DNA of 64,000 bases from JAVBMB01 sp031552995 (GTDB lineage Bacteria; Bacillota; Clostridia; Oscillospirales; Butyricicoccaceae). The DNA lies in the NCBI GenBank assembly GCA_031552995.1, contig JAVBMB010000001.1, positions 1-64,000 of the forward strand, given 5' to 3'. Positions 35,112-42,834 of this stretch are shown here, piece after piece. The notes below the pieces were generated by a model. That model was given only the letters and a program-made list of their open reading frames with translations. It was not told the DNA's origin and did not search any database. Numbering within the stretch: position 1 is the first letter of the stretch; each line of letters begins with the position of its first letter. Position numbers and translations under genes: made by a program.

Positions 35112-35881
35112 TGTATGAAGCCGTAATGATAGCCGCAACCGGGCTGAAAAGCCAGCAGCGCAGGCTTGACGTCATAGCCGACAACGTAGCGAATATAAAC
35201 ACGGTGGGCTTCAAGGGCGCAAGGGTGGATTTTAAAGACGCGCTGTACACGGCGCGCAGCCTGGGCCCGGTGGGCACGCCTGAGGGGAATCTGCAAAAGG
35301 GCCACGGAACAATCGTCGGCGCCGCAAACCGCACATACCGCGACGGCAGCCAGCTTGTGACGAATAACGAGCTTGATTTTGCGCTTGAGGGCGAAGGGTA
35401 CTTTGAGCTGGAGCGGCCGGACGGCGAAAGCATCTACACAAGGGCGGGCAACTATTACATCACACAGACAGACGGCGGACTGTACCTCGTCAACGCGAAC
35501 GGGTACTTCCTTCACGATACGGCGGGCAACCGCATCACCATACCGGACGGCGCGCATTCAATCACGGTGAACCAGGCCGGGGAAATCAGCTACACAGTCG
35601 GCGGAGAGCCGGCGACAGGCCAGACGGTGGGCATGTTTACATTCACAAACATCACCGGGCTTGAGGCCGTGGGGACGAGCGCGTACCGCGAAAGCGCGGC
35701 CTCGGGGCAGAAGCTGAGAGCGCCGGCCGCACTTAAACAGGGGGCGCTTGAGGCGTCGAACGTTGACCTTAGCGAAGAGATGACGCGCATGATTCGCGCA
35801 CAGAGGGCATTTTCACTTGCTAGCCGCGCACTGCAGACGGCGGACGATATGGAAGGCATCGCCAACAACATGAGGAAATAA
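35111..35881 (+). CDS. flgG: Flagellar distal rod protein FlgG
   Basis: A 256-residue rod protein (FlhP in B. subtilis). N-terminal helix IAATGLKSQQRRLDVIADNVANINTVGFKGARVDFKD and the end EASNVDLSEEMTRMIRAQRAFSLASRALQTADDMEGIANNMRK (in parts) are the conserved D0 coiled-coil pair. The start overlaps the previous stop by one base. It is the distal rod, just below the hook. Confidence 0.92.
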   Translation: MYEAVMIAATGLKSQQRRLDVIADNVANINTVGFKGARVDFKDALYTARSLGPVGTPEGNLQKGHGTIVGAANRTYRDGSQLVTNNELDFALEGEGYFELERPDGESIYTRAGNYYITQTDGGLYLVNANGYFLHDTAGNRITIPDGAHSITVNQAGEISYTVGGEPATGQTVGMFTFTNITGLEAVGTSAYRESAASGQKLRAPAALKQGALEASNVDLSEEMTRMIRAQRAFSLASRALQTADDMEGIANNMRK

Positions 35882-35902
35882 CACCGGCGAAAGGAAACGC
35901 GA

Positions 35903-36313
35903 ATGAGTATTATCCAATGCCAGTTTTGCCGCAAACCGTTTAACAGCCTCGGGTCCAGAATATGCCCGTCCTGCATGACTGAAATTGACGAGGCGTTTGT
36001 GAAAATCAGAGACTATCTGGACAGTCATCCGGGCAGCATCGGGGCAGATGAGCTGGCCAAGCGAACTGAAGTGCAAAAGGAGATTATACTTCATCTGATG
36101 CGCGACGGCAGGCTGATGGCAAAGGGCGTCACAGACGCGATACGGTGCGAGATGTGCCGCAAGCCGATACCGTCGGGCCGGATATGCGACGACTGCAAGG
36201 CGGCGCTGAGCAAGGACCTCGGCTCGGTGCTCCCCAAACCGGCCGCGGCGCCGGAAAAGCCCGGGCGCAAGACCGATTCCAACCCGAAAATGCACATAAA
36301 GCGGGATAAATAA
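35903..36313 (+). CDS. yvyF: Flagellar operon protein YvyF (TIGR03826 type)
   Basis: A 136-residue protein with two zinc-ribbon-like cysteine pairs: CQFCRKPF with CPSCM near the N-terminus, and CEMCRKPI with CDDCK near residue 95. Between them is a helical winged-helix-like segment (LAKRTEVQKEIILHLMRDGRL). The tail is basic. It directly precedes flgM, exactly as yvyF precedes flgM in B. subtilis. A regulatory role is suspected in the family but not demonstrated. Confidence 0.85.
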   Translation: MSIIQCQFCRKPFNSLGSRICPSCMTEIDEAFVKIRDYLDSHPGSIGADELAKRTEVQKEIILHLMRDGRLMAKGVTDAIRCEMCRKPIPSGRICDDCKAALSKDLGSVLPKPAAAPEKPGRKTDSNPKMHIKRDK

Positions 36314-36353
36314 ACCGCGTTACGATTTATTTTTGCGAGAGGGGGATTTTCAT

Positions 36354-36656
36354 ATGAAAATTAATCCCATTTCAGGAGCCGAGCTGTTCAAGGCCTATAA
36401 AAAGGTGCAGCCGGTGGCGGCCGACAAAAAAGTTGAGCCGCAGGGGATGGACAAGGTGACGTTCTCGGACGAGGCGCTTAGCTTTGCCAAGACAATGGAC
36501 AAAGTGAGAGAGGCCCTTAACGATGCGCCAGCCGCCAAGAGACAGGACCGTCTTGACGCCATCGCCGACAAAATCCGCACGGGGCAATACAAGGTCGACA
36601 GCAAAGATGTCGCGTCGAAGATGGTCTCCGACATCCTTGAGCGATACAAGGATTAA
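36354..36656 (+). CDS. flgM: Anti-sigma-28 factor FlgM
   Basis: A 100-residue protein that binds FliA until the hook is complete, then is exported. ATG 36354 with GAGGGGG upstream. The N-terminus is MKINPISGAELFKAYKKV and the C-terminal FliA-binding half holds VTFSDEALSFAKTMDKVREAL and RLDAIADKIRTGQYKVDSKDVASKMVSDILERYK (in parts), the family hallmark. Confidence 0.93.
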   Translation: MKINPISGAELFKAYKKVQPVAADKKVEPQGMDKVTFSDEALSFAKTMDKVREALNDAPAAKRQDRLDAIADKIRTGQYKVDSKDVASKMVSDILERYKD

Positions 36657-36662
36657 TTTGAT

Positions 36663-37163
36663 ATGGATTTTTCCGGGATAATTGGCCTGCTCGACGAGCA
36701 GACCGCTGTTCAGACGCGGCTTGTCGCCCTGTCGCAAGAGAAGCGCAAGGTCATAATCGAGGGCGATACCGAGCGCCTTAACGCGATATCCGGCGAGGAG
36801 GCACGGCTTGTTCACAGCATGGGCGTGCTGGAAAAAAAACGCTCGCTCGCCGCGGCTCAGCTTGCACCGCAGCTTGGCGTCAAGCCGCAGGATGTGACGG
36901 TAAGCCTGCTGGTGACGCGCGCGCAGGGCGCGGATAAGCTGAAGCTGCAAGAGCTGCAAAAGCAGCTTTCGACCATGATTGCCACGCAGAAAAGTCTGAA
37001 CGAAATGAATAAAAAACTGCTTGAGACCCATCTTGAGCATATTGATATGATGCTTAACATGATAATCGGCCCCGAAGACCCGCTTAACAATCTGTACGGC
37101 GGTGACGGCGCGCAGGATAACGAGCGCCGCTCGACACCGGGGATATTTGACAAGCAGGTATAG
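36663..37163 (+). CDS. flgN: Flagellar chaperone FlgN
   Basis: A 166-residue helical chaperone for FlgK and FlgL (YvyG in B. subtilis). FlgN pattern: LLDEQTAVQTRLVALSQEKRKVIIEGD, a long coiled coil, and ETHLEHIDMMLNMI near residue 120. It lies between flgM and flgK, six bases after flgM. Both predicted clients are encoded immediately downstream. Confidence 0.9.
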   Translation: MDFSGIIGLLDEQTAVQTRLVALSQEKRKVIIEGDTERLNAISGEEARLVHSMGVLEKKRSLAAAQLAPQLGVKPQDVTVSLLVTRAQGADKLKLQELQKQLSTMIATQKSLNEMNKKLLETHLEHIDMMLNMIIGPEDPLNNLYGGDGAQDNERRSTPGIFDKQV

Positions 37164-37171
37164 CGCGAGAT

Positions 37172-37197
37172 AAAGGCCGGCGGCGCCGGCTTTTATT
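37172..37197 (+). terminator. Terminator-like hairpin between flgN and flgK
   Basis: GCCGGC (37176-37181) and GCCGGC (37185-37190) pair around a 3-base loop, followed by TTTTATT. It may reduce read-through into flgK; no separate promoter fits before flgK. Confidence 0.55.
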
Positions 37198-37220
37198 CCC
37201 AAAAGAGAGGATTGACGACA

Positions 37221-38948
37221 ATGAGCATCCGCCCGACATTTTATGGCCTCGAGATAGGCAAGACCGGCCTGTATGTCAGCCAAAAAGGGCTTGACGTGAC
37301 GGGACATAACGTCGCCAACGTCGACACGGCGGGCTACACCCGGCAGAGGCTTATAAATACATCATACGCGCCCTACAGCGGTGTTTCGCGCTTCCGTCCC
37401 AGCGACAACGCGCTTGTCGGCGGCGGCGCGCTGACGATGATACTCGACCAGACGCGCTCGCTGTTTCTAGACAGACAATACCGCACCGAGCAGACGCTGC
37501 TGTCCAAATGGGCGACGCGCACGCAGGGGCTGAACTATATCGAGGCGCTGTACGAGGGCACCGACGGCGAAGCGACGGTGACAGGCGTTGTAAACGGCCT
37601 GTTCGACGGCTTTAACGCGATGCTTAAGGAGGGCAATGACGCCCAGCAGCGCACATACCTGAAAGGCCAGGCCGACAAGCTGTGCGAGCAGTTCAAGCAC
37701 ATATACGACCAGCTTGTCGCGCAGCAGAAGGACCAGAATCTGGCGGCCGAAACGGTCGTCAATCAGATAAACACACTGTCGCAGAGCATGACGGTGCTGA
37801 ACAAAAAAATCGCTGCGTTTGAGCTTAACGGCCAGCCGGCCAACGACCTTCGCGACAAGCGCAACCTGATACTCGACCAGCTGTCGTCGCTTATCGACAT
37901 CGAGTACGAGGGCGACGCCATAGGCGGTGTGTTTGAAGTTCGCACCGGCGGCAAGGTGCTTGTTCACCACAACACCGCAAACCTGCTGACCGTCAGGAAG
38001 ATCGACAACCCGCTTGGCGCGGGGTACGACGAGGTCAGCGAGGTGTGCTGGGATGACGATACCCCGGGCGTCACACCGGCCGACCTCGAGGCGTTTGACC
38101 TTACAAAGCTGACGGGCGGCGAGCTGCTTGGGCATCTCGAGCTGCGGGACAGCATGGACGCGGCCCGGCCGGGCGTGCCGTATTTTGTCACACTGATGAA
38201 TACTCTGGCACAGTCGATTGTATCGTCGGTCAACGCCGTGCATCGCACGGGCTATACTCACCCGTCAAGCGGCGCGGCATCGACGCAGGGCGTCAACTTC
38301 TTCCACAGCGAGCCGATGACCCGCGCGGCGGGCGAGCCGATACTGGACGCGAACGGAGACCCTGTGCTGGACGGCGGCGGAAACCCGACATATTATGTCG
38401 GCGGCGAGCCCGCGCTGGACGCGGCCGGAAACCAGATGTACGATGTCAGCGGCATCACTGCGGGCAACCTTCGCCTGTCCAGCGAGGTGATGGCGAGTGT
38501 GTTCAATATAGCGGCCTCATCGCTTGAAATCAATCTTGACGGCACAGCGCTTGAGGCCGGCAACCAGGAGATCGCGCGCAAGCTGTTCGCGCTTACATCT
38601 CAGCAGGATGTGATGCTTCAGGTGCCAAACCCCGACTACAACCCGGCCGACCCGGCGAGCGAGCGCTTTGTAACAAAGGGCATAGGCAGCTTCGAGGGGT
38701 TTATATCCTCTATAGTTCTCGATATCGCCGTCACGCTGGAACACAGCAAAGAGATGCAGGATACCCAGAACATACTGGCGCTCAGCGCCGACAATCAGCG
38801 CACATCAATCGCCGGTGTGTCGCTGGATGAGGAGATGACGAACCTTATCAAATATAACCACGCGTATGGCGGCGCGTCGCGCGTCATCACAACTATGGAC
38901 GAGGCGCTGGACGTGCTGATAAACAAGATGGGCCGCGTCGGCCTGTAA
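37221..38948 (+). CDS. flgK: Hook-filament junction protein FlgK (HAP1)
   Basis: A 575-residue junction protein. ATG 37221 lies 10 bases after AGAGAGG; a TTG at 37212 is too close to it. N-terminus with YVSQKGLDVTGHNVANVDTAGYTRQR, coiled D1 region, NDLRDKRNLILDQLSSLIDI, and the C-terminal VSLDEEMTNLIKYNHAYGGASRVITTMDEALDVLINKMGRVGL (in parts) define FlgK. Residues about 371-410 contain an imperfect tandem repeat with core PxLDxxGxP/N, probably a surface insertion in the variable domain. Confidence 0.95.
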   Translation: MSIRPTFYGLEIGKTGLYVSQKGLDVTGHNVANVDTAGYTRQRLINTSYAPYSGVSRFRPSDNALVGGGALTMILDQTRSLFLDRQYRTEQTLLSKWATRTQGLNYIEALYEGTDGEATVTGVVNGLFDGFNAMLKEGNDAQQRTYLKGQADKLCEQFKHIYDQLVAQQKDQNLAAETVVNQINTLSQSMTVLNKKIAAFELNGQPANDLRDKRNLILDQLSSLIDIEYEGDAIGGVFEVRTGGKVLVHHNTANLLTVRKIDNPLGAGYDEVSEVCWDDDTPGVTPADLEAFDLTKLTGGELLGHLELRDSMDAARPGVPYFVTLMNTLAQSIVSSVNAVHRTGYTHPSSGAASTQGVNFFHSEPMTRAAGEPILDANGDPVLDGGGNPTYYVGGEPALDAAGNQMYDVSGITAGNLRLSSEVMASVFNIAASSLEINLDGTALEAGNQEIARKLFALTSQQDVMLQVPNPDYNPADPASERFVTKGIGSFEGFISSIVLDIAVTLEHSKEMQDTQNILALSADNQRTSIAGVSLDEEMTNLIKYNHAYGGASRVITTMDEALDVLINKMGRVGL

Positions 38949-38974
38949 GGCGTGACTGTATAGGAGGCTAATTC

Positions 38975-40024
38975 ATGCGCGTAACTAACTCGATGCTGGT
39001 AAGCAACTTTATGAACGACCTGAACAACTCGATGAACAGGATGGGAAAGCTGCAGACCCAGATGACAAACAACCGCAAATACGCACACATAAGCGACGAC
39101 CCGGTAAGCGTCATATACAGCCAGCAGGCGCGCTACAAGCTGCACAGGCTCGGGCAGTATCAGGATAATGTCGACATGGCGCAAAGCTGGCTTACATCGG
39201 CGGAAACAAGCGTCTTGGACCTCAACGAGGTCGCAAAAGCTGCCTACGAATCGCTGATTGACGCGCGTACCGATGTAAAAAGCGGCACCGACAGGCAGAA
39301 TGTGGCCAAATATCTGGGTCAGCTGCGCGACCATGTGCTGCAGGACCTTAATTCGACATTCGGAGACAAATATATATTCGGCGGCTATAACACGACAGGC
39401 TATGTGGAGAACGGCGAGCTTGTCACCCCGTTCGGCTATGTGGACAAACCGGTGTACGCCGACCCGAGCGACCCGACGAGCGAGTTGCTTTATACCGAGC
39501 GCCGCCTTACATTCCACGGCATTGACATGATGACGACCGACCCCGCCGAGCAGACGAAGCTGCAGGAGCTTTTCGGCGAAAAGCTGACGTTCGACATCGG
39601 CCCCGGGCAGGAGATGGATGTGACGGTAAACGGCATCGACCTTGTAAGCTTTAAGTACGGCGCGCCGCCAAACGACGAGGCGATGAACCTGTATAACCTG
39701 CTCGACGAGGTCATGCGCTATGTCAACGACCCGGACAATTCCACACAGGATATACCTGACGAGCTTATATCCAAGCTGCAATCAGGGCAGAATCATCTGC
39801 TTAACCTGACGGCCGACATAGGCGGGCGCACATCGCGTCTTGACCTTGTGCAGGCCAGGTACGAGCGGGATGAAATAAATTACACACAGATGAAATCCGA
39901 CGCCGAGGACGCAGACCAGGCCGAGCTTATTATGCAGTATAAAATGGCCGAGGCGGTTTACAAGGCGGCCCTGTCGACAGGCGCGTATATAATCCAGCCG
40001 ACACTGATGGACTTCCTCAGATAA
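38975..40024 (+). CDS. flgL: Hook-filament junction protein FlgL (HAP3)
   Basis: A 349-residue junction protein between FlgK and flagellin. Flagellin-like N-terminus (MRVTNSMLVSNFMNDLNNSMNRMGKLQTQMTNNRKYAHISDDPVSV in parts) and C-terminus (ELIMQYKMAEAVYKAALSTGAYIIQPTLMDFLR). GGAGG precedes the ATG. DUF6470 (YviE) follows, as in B. subtilis. Confidence 0.95.
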   Translation: MRVTNSMLVSNFMNDLNNSMNRMGKLQTQMTNNRKYAHISDDPVSVIYSQQARYKLHRLGQYQDNVDMAQSWLTSAETSVLDLNEVAKAAYESLIDARTDVKSGTDRQNVAKYLGQLRDHVLQDLNSTFGDKYIFGGYNTTGYVENGELVTPFGYVDKPVYADPSDPTSELLYTERRLTFHGIDMMTTDPAEQTKLQELFGEKLTFDIGPGQEMDVTVNGIDLVSFKYGAPPNDEAMNLYNLLDEVMRYVNDPDNSTQDIPDELISKLQSGQNHLLNLTADIGGRTSRLDLVQARYERDEINYTQMKSDAEDADQAELIMQYKMAEAVYKAALSTGAYIIQPTLMDFLR

Positions 40025-40121
40025 GCCGCAACTTGCGGATAATACAGCGATTTTTACCGAACCCGAAACCCGCGAAACAGTATATTGCAGCTGGATAGAT
40101 GTTTTTTGGAGGTGTTTAGCG

Positions 40122-40730
40122 TTGTCCGCTATATCCAGGATACTGATTGAACAGCAATTCGCCAGTATCGGTATCAGCACAGTACACTCACAACTGCATA
40201 TCACAACCCCTCATCCGCAGATGACAATTCAAAATGTCGCGCCGGAGATGACTGTCGAAAGCGTCGGCCCGAGCTTTGAGATAGATTGGCAGGAAGTATA
40301 CGGAGAATCGGGGCTTAAAAGGCCTGCGCCTCTGGCGAAAAGTATCAGGGACAGCGCATACGCCGATACGATGAGATCTGTCAGCACAATATCGCGGGAC
40401 GGCGAGTTTTTGGGCGACGTCACAAAGCCGGGCAACCGGGTGGCTCAGCTCTCCAAGCAGAAAAACCACGCGACGCAGACCGAGATTAACCTCAGCCTTA
40501 TGCCCAGGAGGAAGCCGCAGGTCAAATGGGATACGGGGCATGTCAACATCAGCTGGTCACGCCATCAGCTCATCGTCGAGTGGGATACCGAGTTCATGCC
40601 GGAGTTTTCCGTAGAGCCGCCGTATTCGGTGGAGATTTTCCTGCGCAACAAGCCGCATATCACCATTTCCATCGCCGAGGATGAGGAGCCGCTGTACGGC
40701 CCGGGGCAGGCTGTTGACATAAACATGTGA
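40122..40730 (+). CDS. yviE: DUF6470 family protein (YviE-like)
   Basis: A 202-residue protein starting with TTG 40122 behind GGAGGTG. N-terminus LHITTPHPQMTIQNVAPEMTVESVGPSFEIDWQEVYGESGLKRP follows the DUF6470 pattern, and the C-terminal part is rich in beta strands (PEFSVEPPYSVEIFLRN). The B. subtilis homologue yviE also lies between flgL and fliW. No biochemical function is known. A terminator and the fliW promoter follow. Confidence 0.8.
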   Translation: MSAISRILIEQQFASIGISTVHSQLHITTPHPQMTIQNVAPEMTVESVGPSFEIDWQEVYGESGLKRPAPLAKSIRDSAYADTMRSVSTISRDGEFLGDVTKPGNRVAQLSKQKNHATQTEINLSLMPRRKPQVKWDTGHVNISWSRHQLIVEWDTEFMPEFSVEPPYSVEIFLRNKPHITISIAEDEEPLYGPGQAVDINM

Positions 40731-40756
40731 CCGCAGCGGCATCATACAGTCACTTT

Positions 40757-40790
40757 ACCGGCGTATGTTTGGATGTACGCCGGTTTCTTG
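40757..40790 (+). terminator. Terminator after the yviE-like gene
   Basis: Nine-bp stem ACCGGCGTA (40757-40765)/TACGCCGGT (40776-40784), 10-base loop, and a short T-rich tail. It is placed directly before the fliW promoter. Confidence 0.7.
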
Positions 40791-40801
40791 TAATAAAGCA
40801 A

Positions 40802-40830
40802 TTGAAATGCAAAATAAAAACACATATAAT
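40802..40830 (+). promoter_or_regulatory. Sigma-A promoter for fliW-csrA
   Basis: TTGAAA (40802-40807), 17-base spacer, TATAAT (40825-40830): 11 of 12 consensus bases with ideal spacing, 51 bases before fliW. fliW-csrA therefore looks independently transcribed. Confidence 0.85.
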
Positions 40831-40880
40831 ATCAGTAAGCGGCGCGTGAACGACTGCGCCCGTGGGAAGGGTGGATATTA

Positions 40881-41363
40881 ATGCAGATTGATACCGTCAG
40901 ATTTGGGCAGGTAGAGGTAGACGAGAAGAAGATTATTACATTCCGCGACGGGCTGCCCGGGCTTGAGGAATACAAACAGTTCGCTACGCTTCGCTTCGAG
41001 GACGGCAACCCGATATTGTGGCTGCAATGCGTAACCGCGCCGGATATTTGCCTGCCGGTGCTTGACTCGTTCGCGACAGTGCCCGACTACGCATTCAACA
41101 TAAGCGACGCCGATGTTGAGGAGCTGGAAATAAACGGCCCGGAGGATTTGCATGTGATGTCGGTCATCGTCATACCGGACGATATCCAGCAGATGACAAT
41201 GAACCTCGCGGCGCCGCTTATTATCAACACCCGGCTTGGCATCGCCAAACAGATTATACTCGGCGGTGGGGATTATATCGTACGCTTCCCAATCTTTGCC
41301 TATGTATGCCGGATGATAAAGGAGGGCGATGCAGATGCTGGTTCTGTCCAGGAAGATAAATGA
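40881..41363 (+). CDS. fliW: Flagellar assembly factor FliW
   Basis: A 160-residue protein that binds flagellin and sequesters CsrA, coupling flagellin export to its translation. FGQVEVDEKKIITFRDGLPGLEEYKQF at the start, FNISDADVEEL, and the C-terminal IILGGGDYIVRFPI match the family. Its 3' end overlaps csrA by 29 bases. Confidence 0.95.
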   Translation: MQIDTVRFGQVEVDEKKIITFRDGLPGLEEYKQFATLRFEDGNPILWLQCVTAPDICLPVLDSFATVPDYAFNISDADVEELEINGPEDLHVMSVIVIPDDIQQMTMNLAAPLIINTRLGIAKQIILGGGDYIVRFPIFAYVCRMIKEGDADAGSVQEDK

Positions 41364-41574
41364 GACCATCCTTATAGGTGAGGATATCCGCATCACGCTG
41401 CTTGGCATAGAAGGCGACAAGATTAAGCTTGGCATCGACGCGCCGAAGACGATGAAGATATTCCGCGAGGAGCTGATGCAGGCGACGATGAGCACAAACC
41501 AGCAGGCGCTTAGCGCGCCGCTTGTCACATTTGACCTGTCGCGCCTGAAGAAAGAAAACCCGGCGGAAAAATAA
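41335..41574 (+). CDS. csrA: Translational regulator CsrA
   Basis: A 79-residue RNA-binding repressor that blocks translation of flagellin mRNA in B. subtilis and is antagonised by FliW. I chose ATG 41335 (MLVLSRKINETILIGEDIRITLLGIEGDKIKLGIDAPKTMKIFREE in parts) because the first ATG at 41329 is only three bases from GGAGG. The C-terminal tail is longer than in many homologues. The flagellin target gene is outside the window. Confidence 0.95.
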   Translation: MLVLSRKINETILIGEDIRITLLGIEGDKIKLGIDAPKTMKIFREELMQATMSTNQQALSAPLVTFDLSRLKKENPAEK

Positions 41575-41605
41575 CGCCATGCGGTAAAAGCAGAAATAAA
41601 TATAG

Positions 41606-41638
41606 CGTGGCCGTCCGGTTGCGGACGGCCACGTTTTT
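41606..41638 (+). terminator. Intrinsic terminator after csrA
   Basis: Perfect 12-bp stem (41606-41617 with 41622-41633), 4-base loop, five T residues. It closes the rightward flagellar region. Confidence 0.92.
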
Positions 41639-41661
41639 CACGCTTTTTGCGGGGAGGGGGG

Positions 41662-42813
41662 CTATTTTACCTTTTCTGCCATTATGCGGATAATGACAGG
41701 GTCGTCATCCCCGTGAGGGGCAAAGCCGGAGGATTCCTTGGCGTAGTGAACCTTGAAGCCGAGAAGCTCAAGCTCGGTCGTCAGCTCGCTCATCACCAAA
41801 AAGCGTCTGGCGTGGCCGCCGTATACAAACTCGTGCTCGCCGATTTTTTCGCCAAGGCCGTATATTGTGTCGTATATGCCGCGCACCTCAATCCATATCT
41901 TACCGTGCATGTTCAGCACATCATGCGCCGCCTTCAGCGATTCGTGCTGCTGGTCGGCCGTCAGCGCGTGCAGGCAAAAGCGGCTGTACGCGTTGTCGTA
42001 AAGGCGCTTTGCCAGCTCGTTGACCTTTGTGACATCACCGCACAGGCAGTGCAGGCGCGGCTCGGCCATCTTTATCTGCGATATGGCGACCGACGATTTG
42101 TCCATGGCGGTTACAGCGATGCCGTTGCGGTAAAAATACAGGCTGTCGCGCCCGTTGCCGCAGCCGAGGTCGACAAGGCTCTCGCCCTTTTCGACCATGT
42201 CCATCACATACCGCGCAAACGGAGAGGGCGTCTCGTCGGCCAGACGCTGCGAGTAGTAGTTGTTCCAATACTCCTCGTCGCGGTGGCGGGCCGAGACATT
42301 GGATATGCTGTAGGCCAGTATCTCGTTGACGCACTGCGCAACCGTGCGCGAGCCGTCGTTTTTTATCGTGATATCGGGGTTTTTCGGGAGGTCGACATCC
42401 ATGTCAAAGCCGACAAGGTTTCGCTCGGTGCCATCCTCAAACCGGGCATACAGGTTCTTGCTGTCGCGCGAAATCAGTACATCGCGCGGCACGTCGAGGA
42501 ATACCTCTACATAGTCACTGATGTTGTCGCGGTTCCACTGGCGCACGTCTGAAAACATCGCGATGGTGCAGCAGATGACGAGTATATCCTGGTCGGCCAG
42601 CAGCTTGCACAGGCGGGAGTACCGCACGGCGCGGCTGTGGCGGTCCTCGTTTGTATAGCCGGCGTTTTTGCCGTCTATCGCGTCTTTAAGCATGTCGCCG
42701 TCAAGTATAACGACGTTGCTGCTTAAAGACTTAAGCCGGTAGTAAAGAGCCATTCCGATTGTCGTCTTGCCCGCGCCGGACAGGCCGGTTATCCAAAAAA
42801 CCCGCTTACTCAT
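41662..42813 (-). CDS. APS kinase-like domain fused to a class I SAM methyltransferase
   Basis: A 383-residue fusion protein. ATG 42813 is chosen, with AGGAG ten bases upstream; a TTG at 42822 is too close. Residues 1-170 match adenylylsulfate kinase (CysC): P-loop GLSGAGKTT (10-18), DGD (38-40), YTNEDRHSRAVR, and VEVFLDVPRDVLISRDSKNLYAR with NPDITI. It would phosphorylate APS to PAPS. Residues about 180-383 are a SAM methyltransferase with LVDLGCGNGRDSLYF (motif I near 213-227). It lies 21 bases downstream of the sulfotransferase gene, which supports PAPS as product. APS kinase-like proteins in some capsule pathways phosphorylate other nucleotide donors, so substrate is not certain. No ATP sulfurylase is in the window. 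Confidence 0.85.
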   Translation of the reverse strand: MSKRVFWITGLSGAGKTTIGMALYYRLKSLSSNVVILDGDMLKDAIDGKNAGYTNEDRHSRAVRYSRLCKLLADQDILVICCTIAMFSDVRQWNRDNISDYVEVFLDVPRDVLISRDSKNLYARFEDGTERNLVGFDMDVDLPKNPDITIKNDGSRTVAQCVNEILAYSISNVSARHRDEEYWNNYYSQRLADETPSPFARYVMDMVEKGESLVDLGCGNGRDSLYFYRNGIAVTAMDKSSVAISQIKMAEPRLHCLCGDVTKVNELAKRLYDNAYSRFCLHALTADQQHESLKAAHDVLNMHGKIWIEVRGIYDTIYGLGEKIGEHEFVYGGHARRFLVMSELTTELELLGFKVHYAKESSGFAPHGDDDPVIIRIMAEKVK

Positions 42814-42834
42814 TTCAATCAATCTCCTGTCGGT

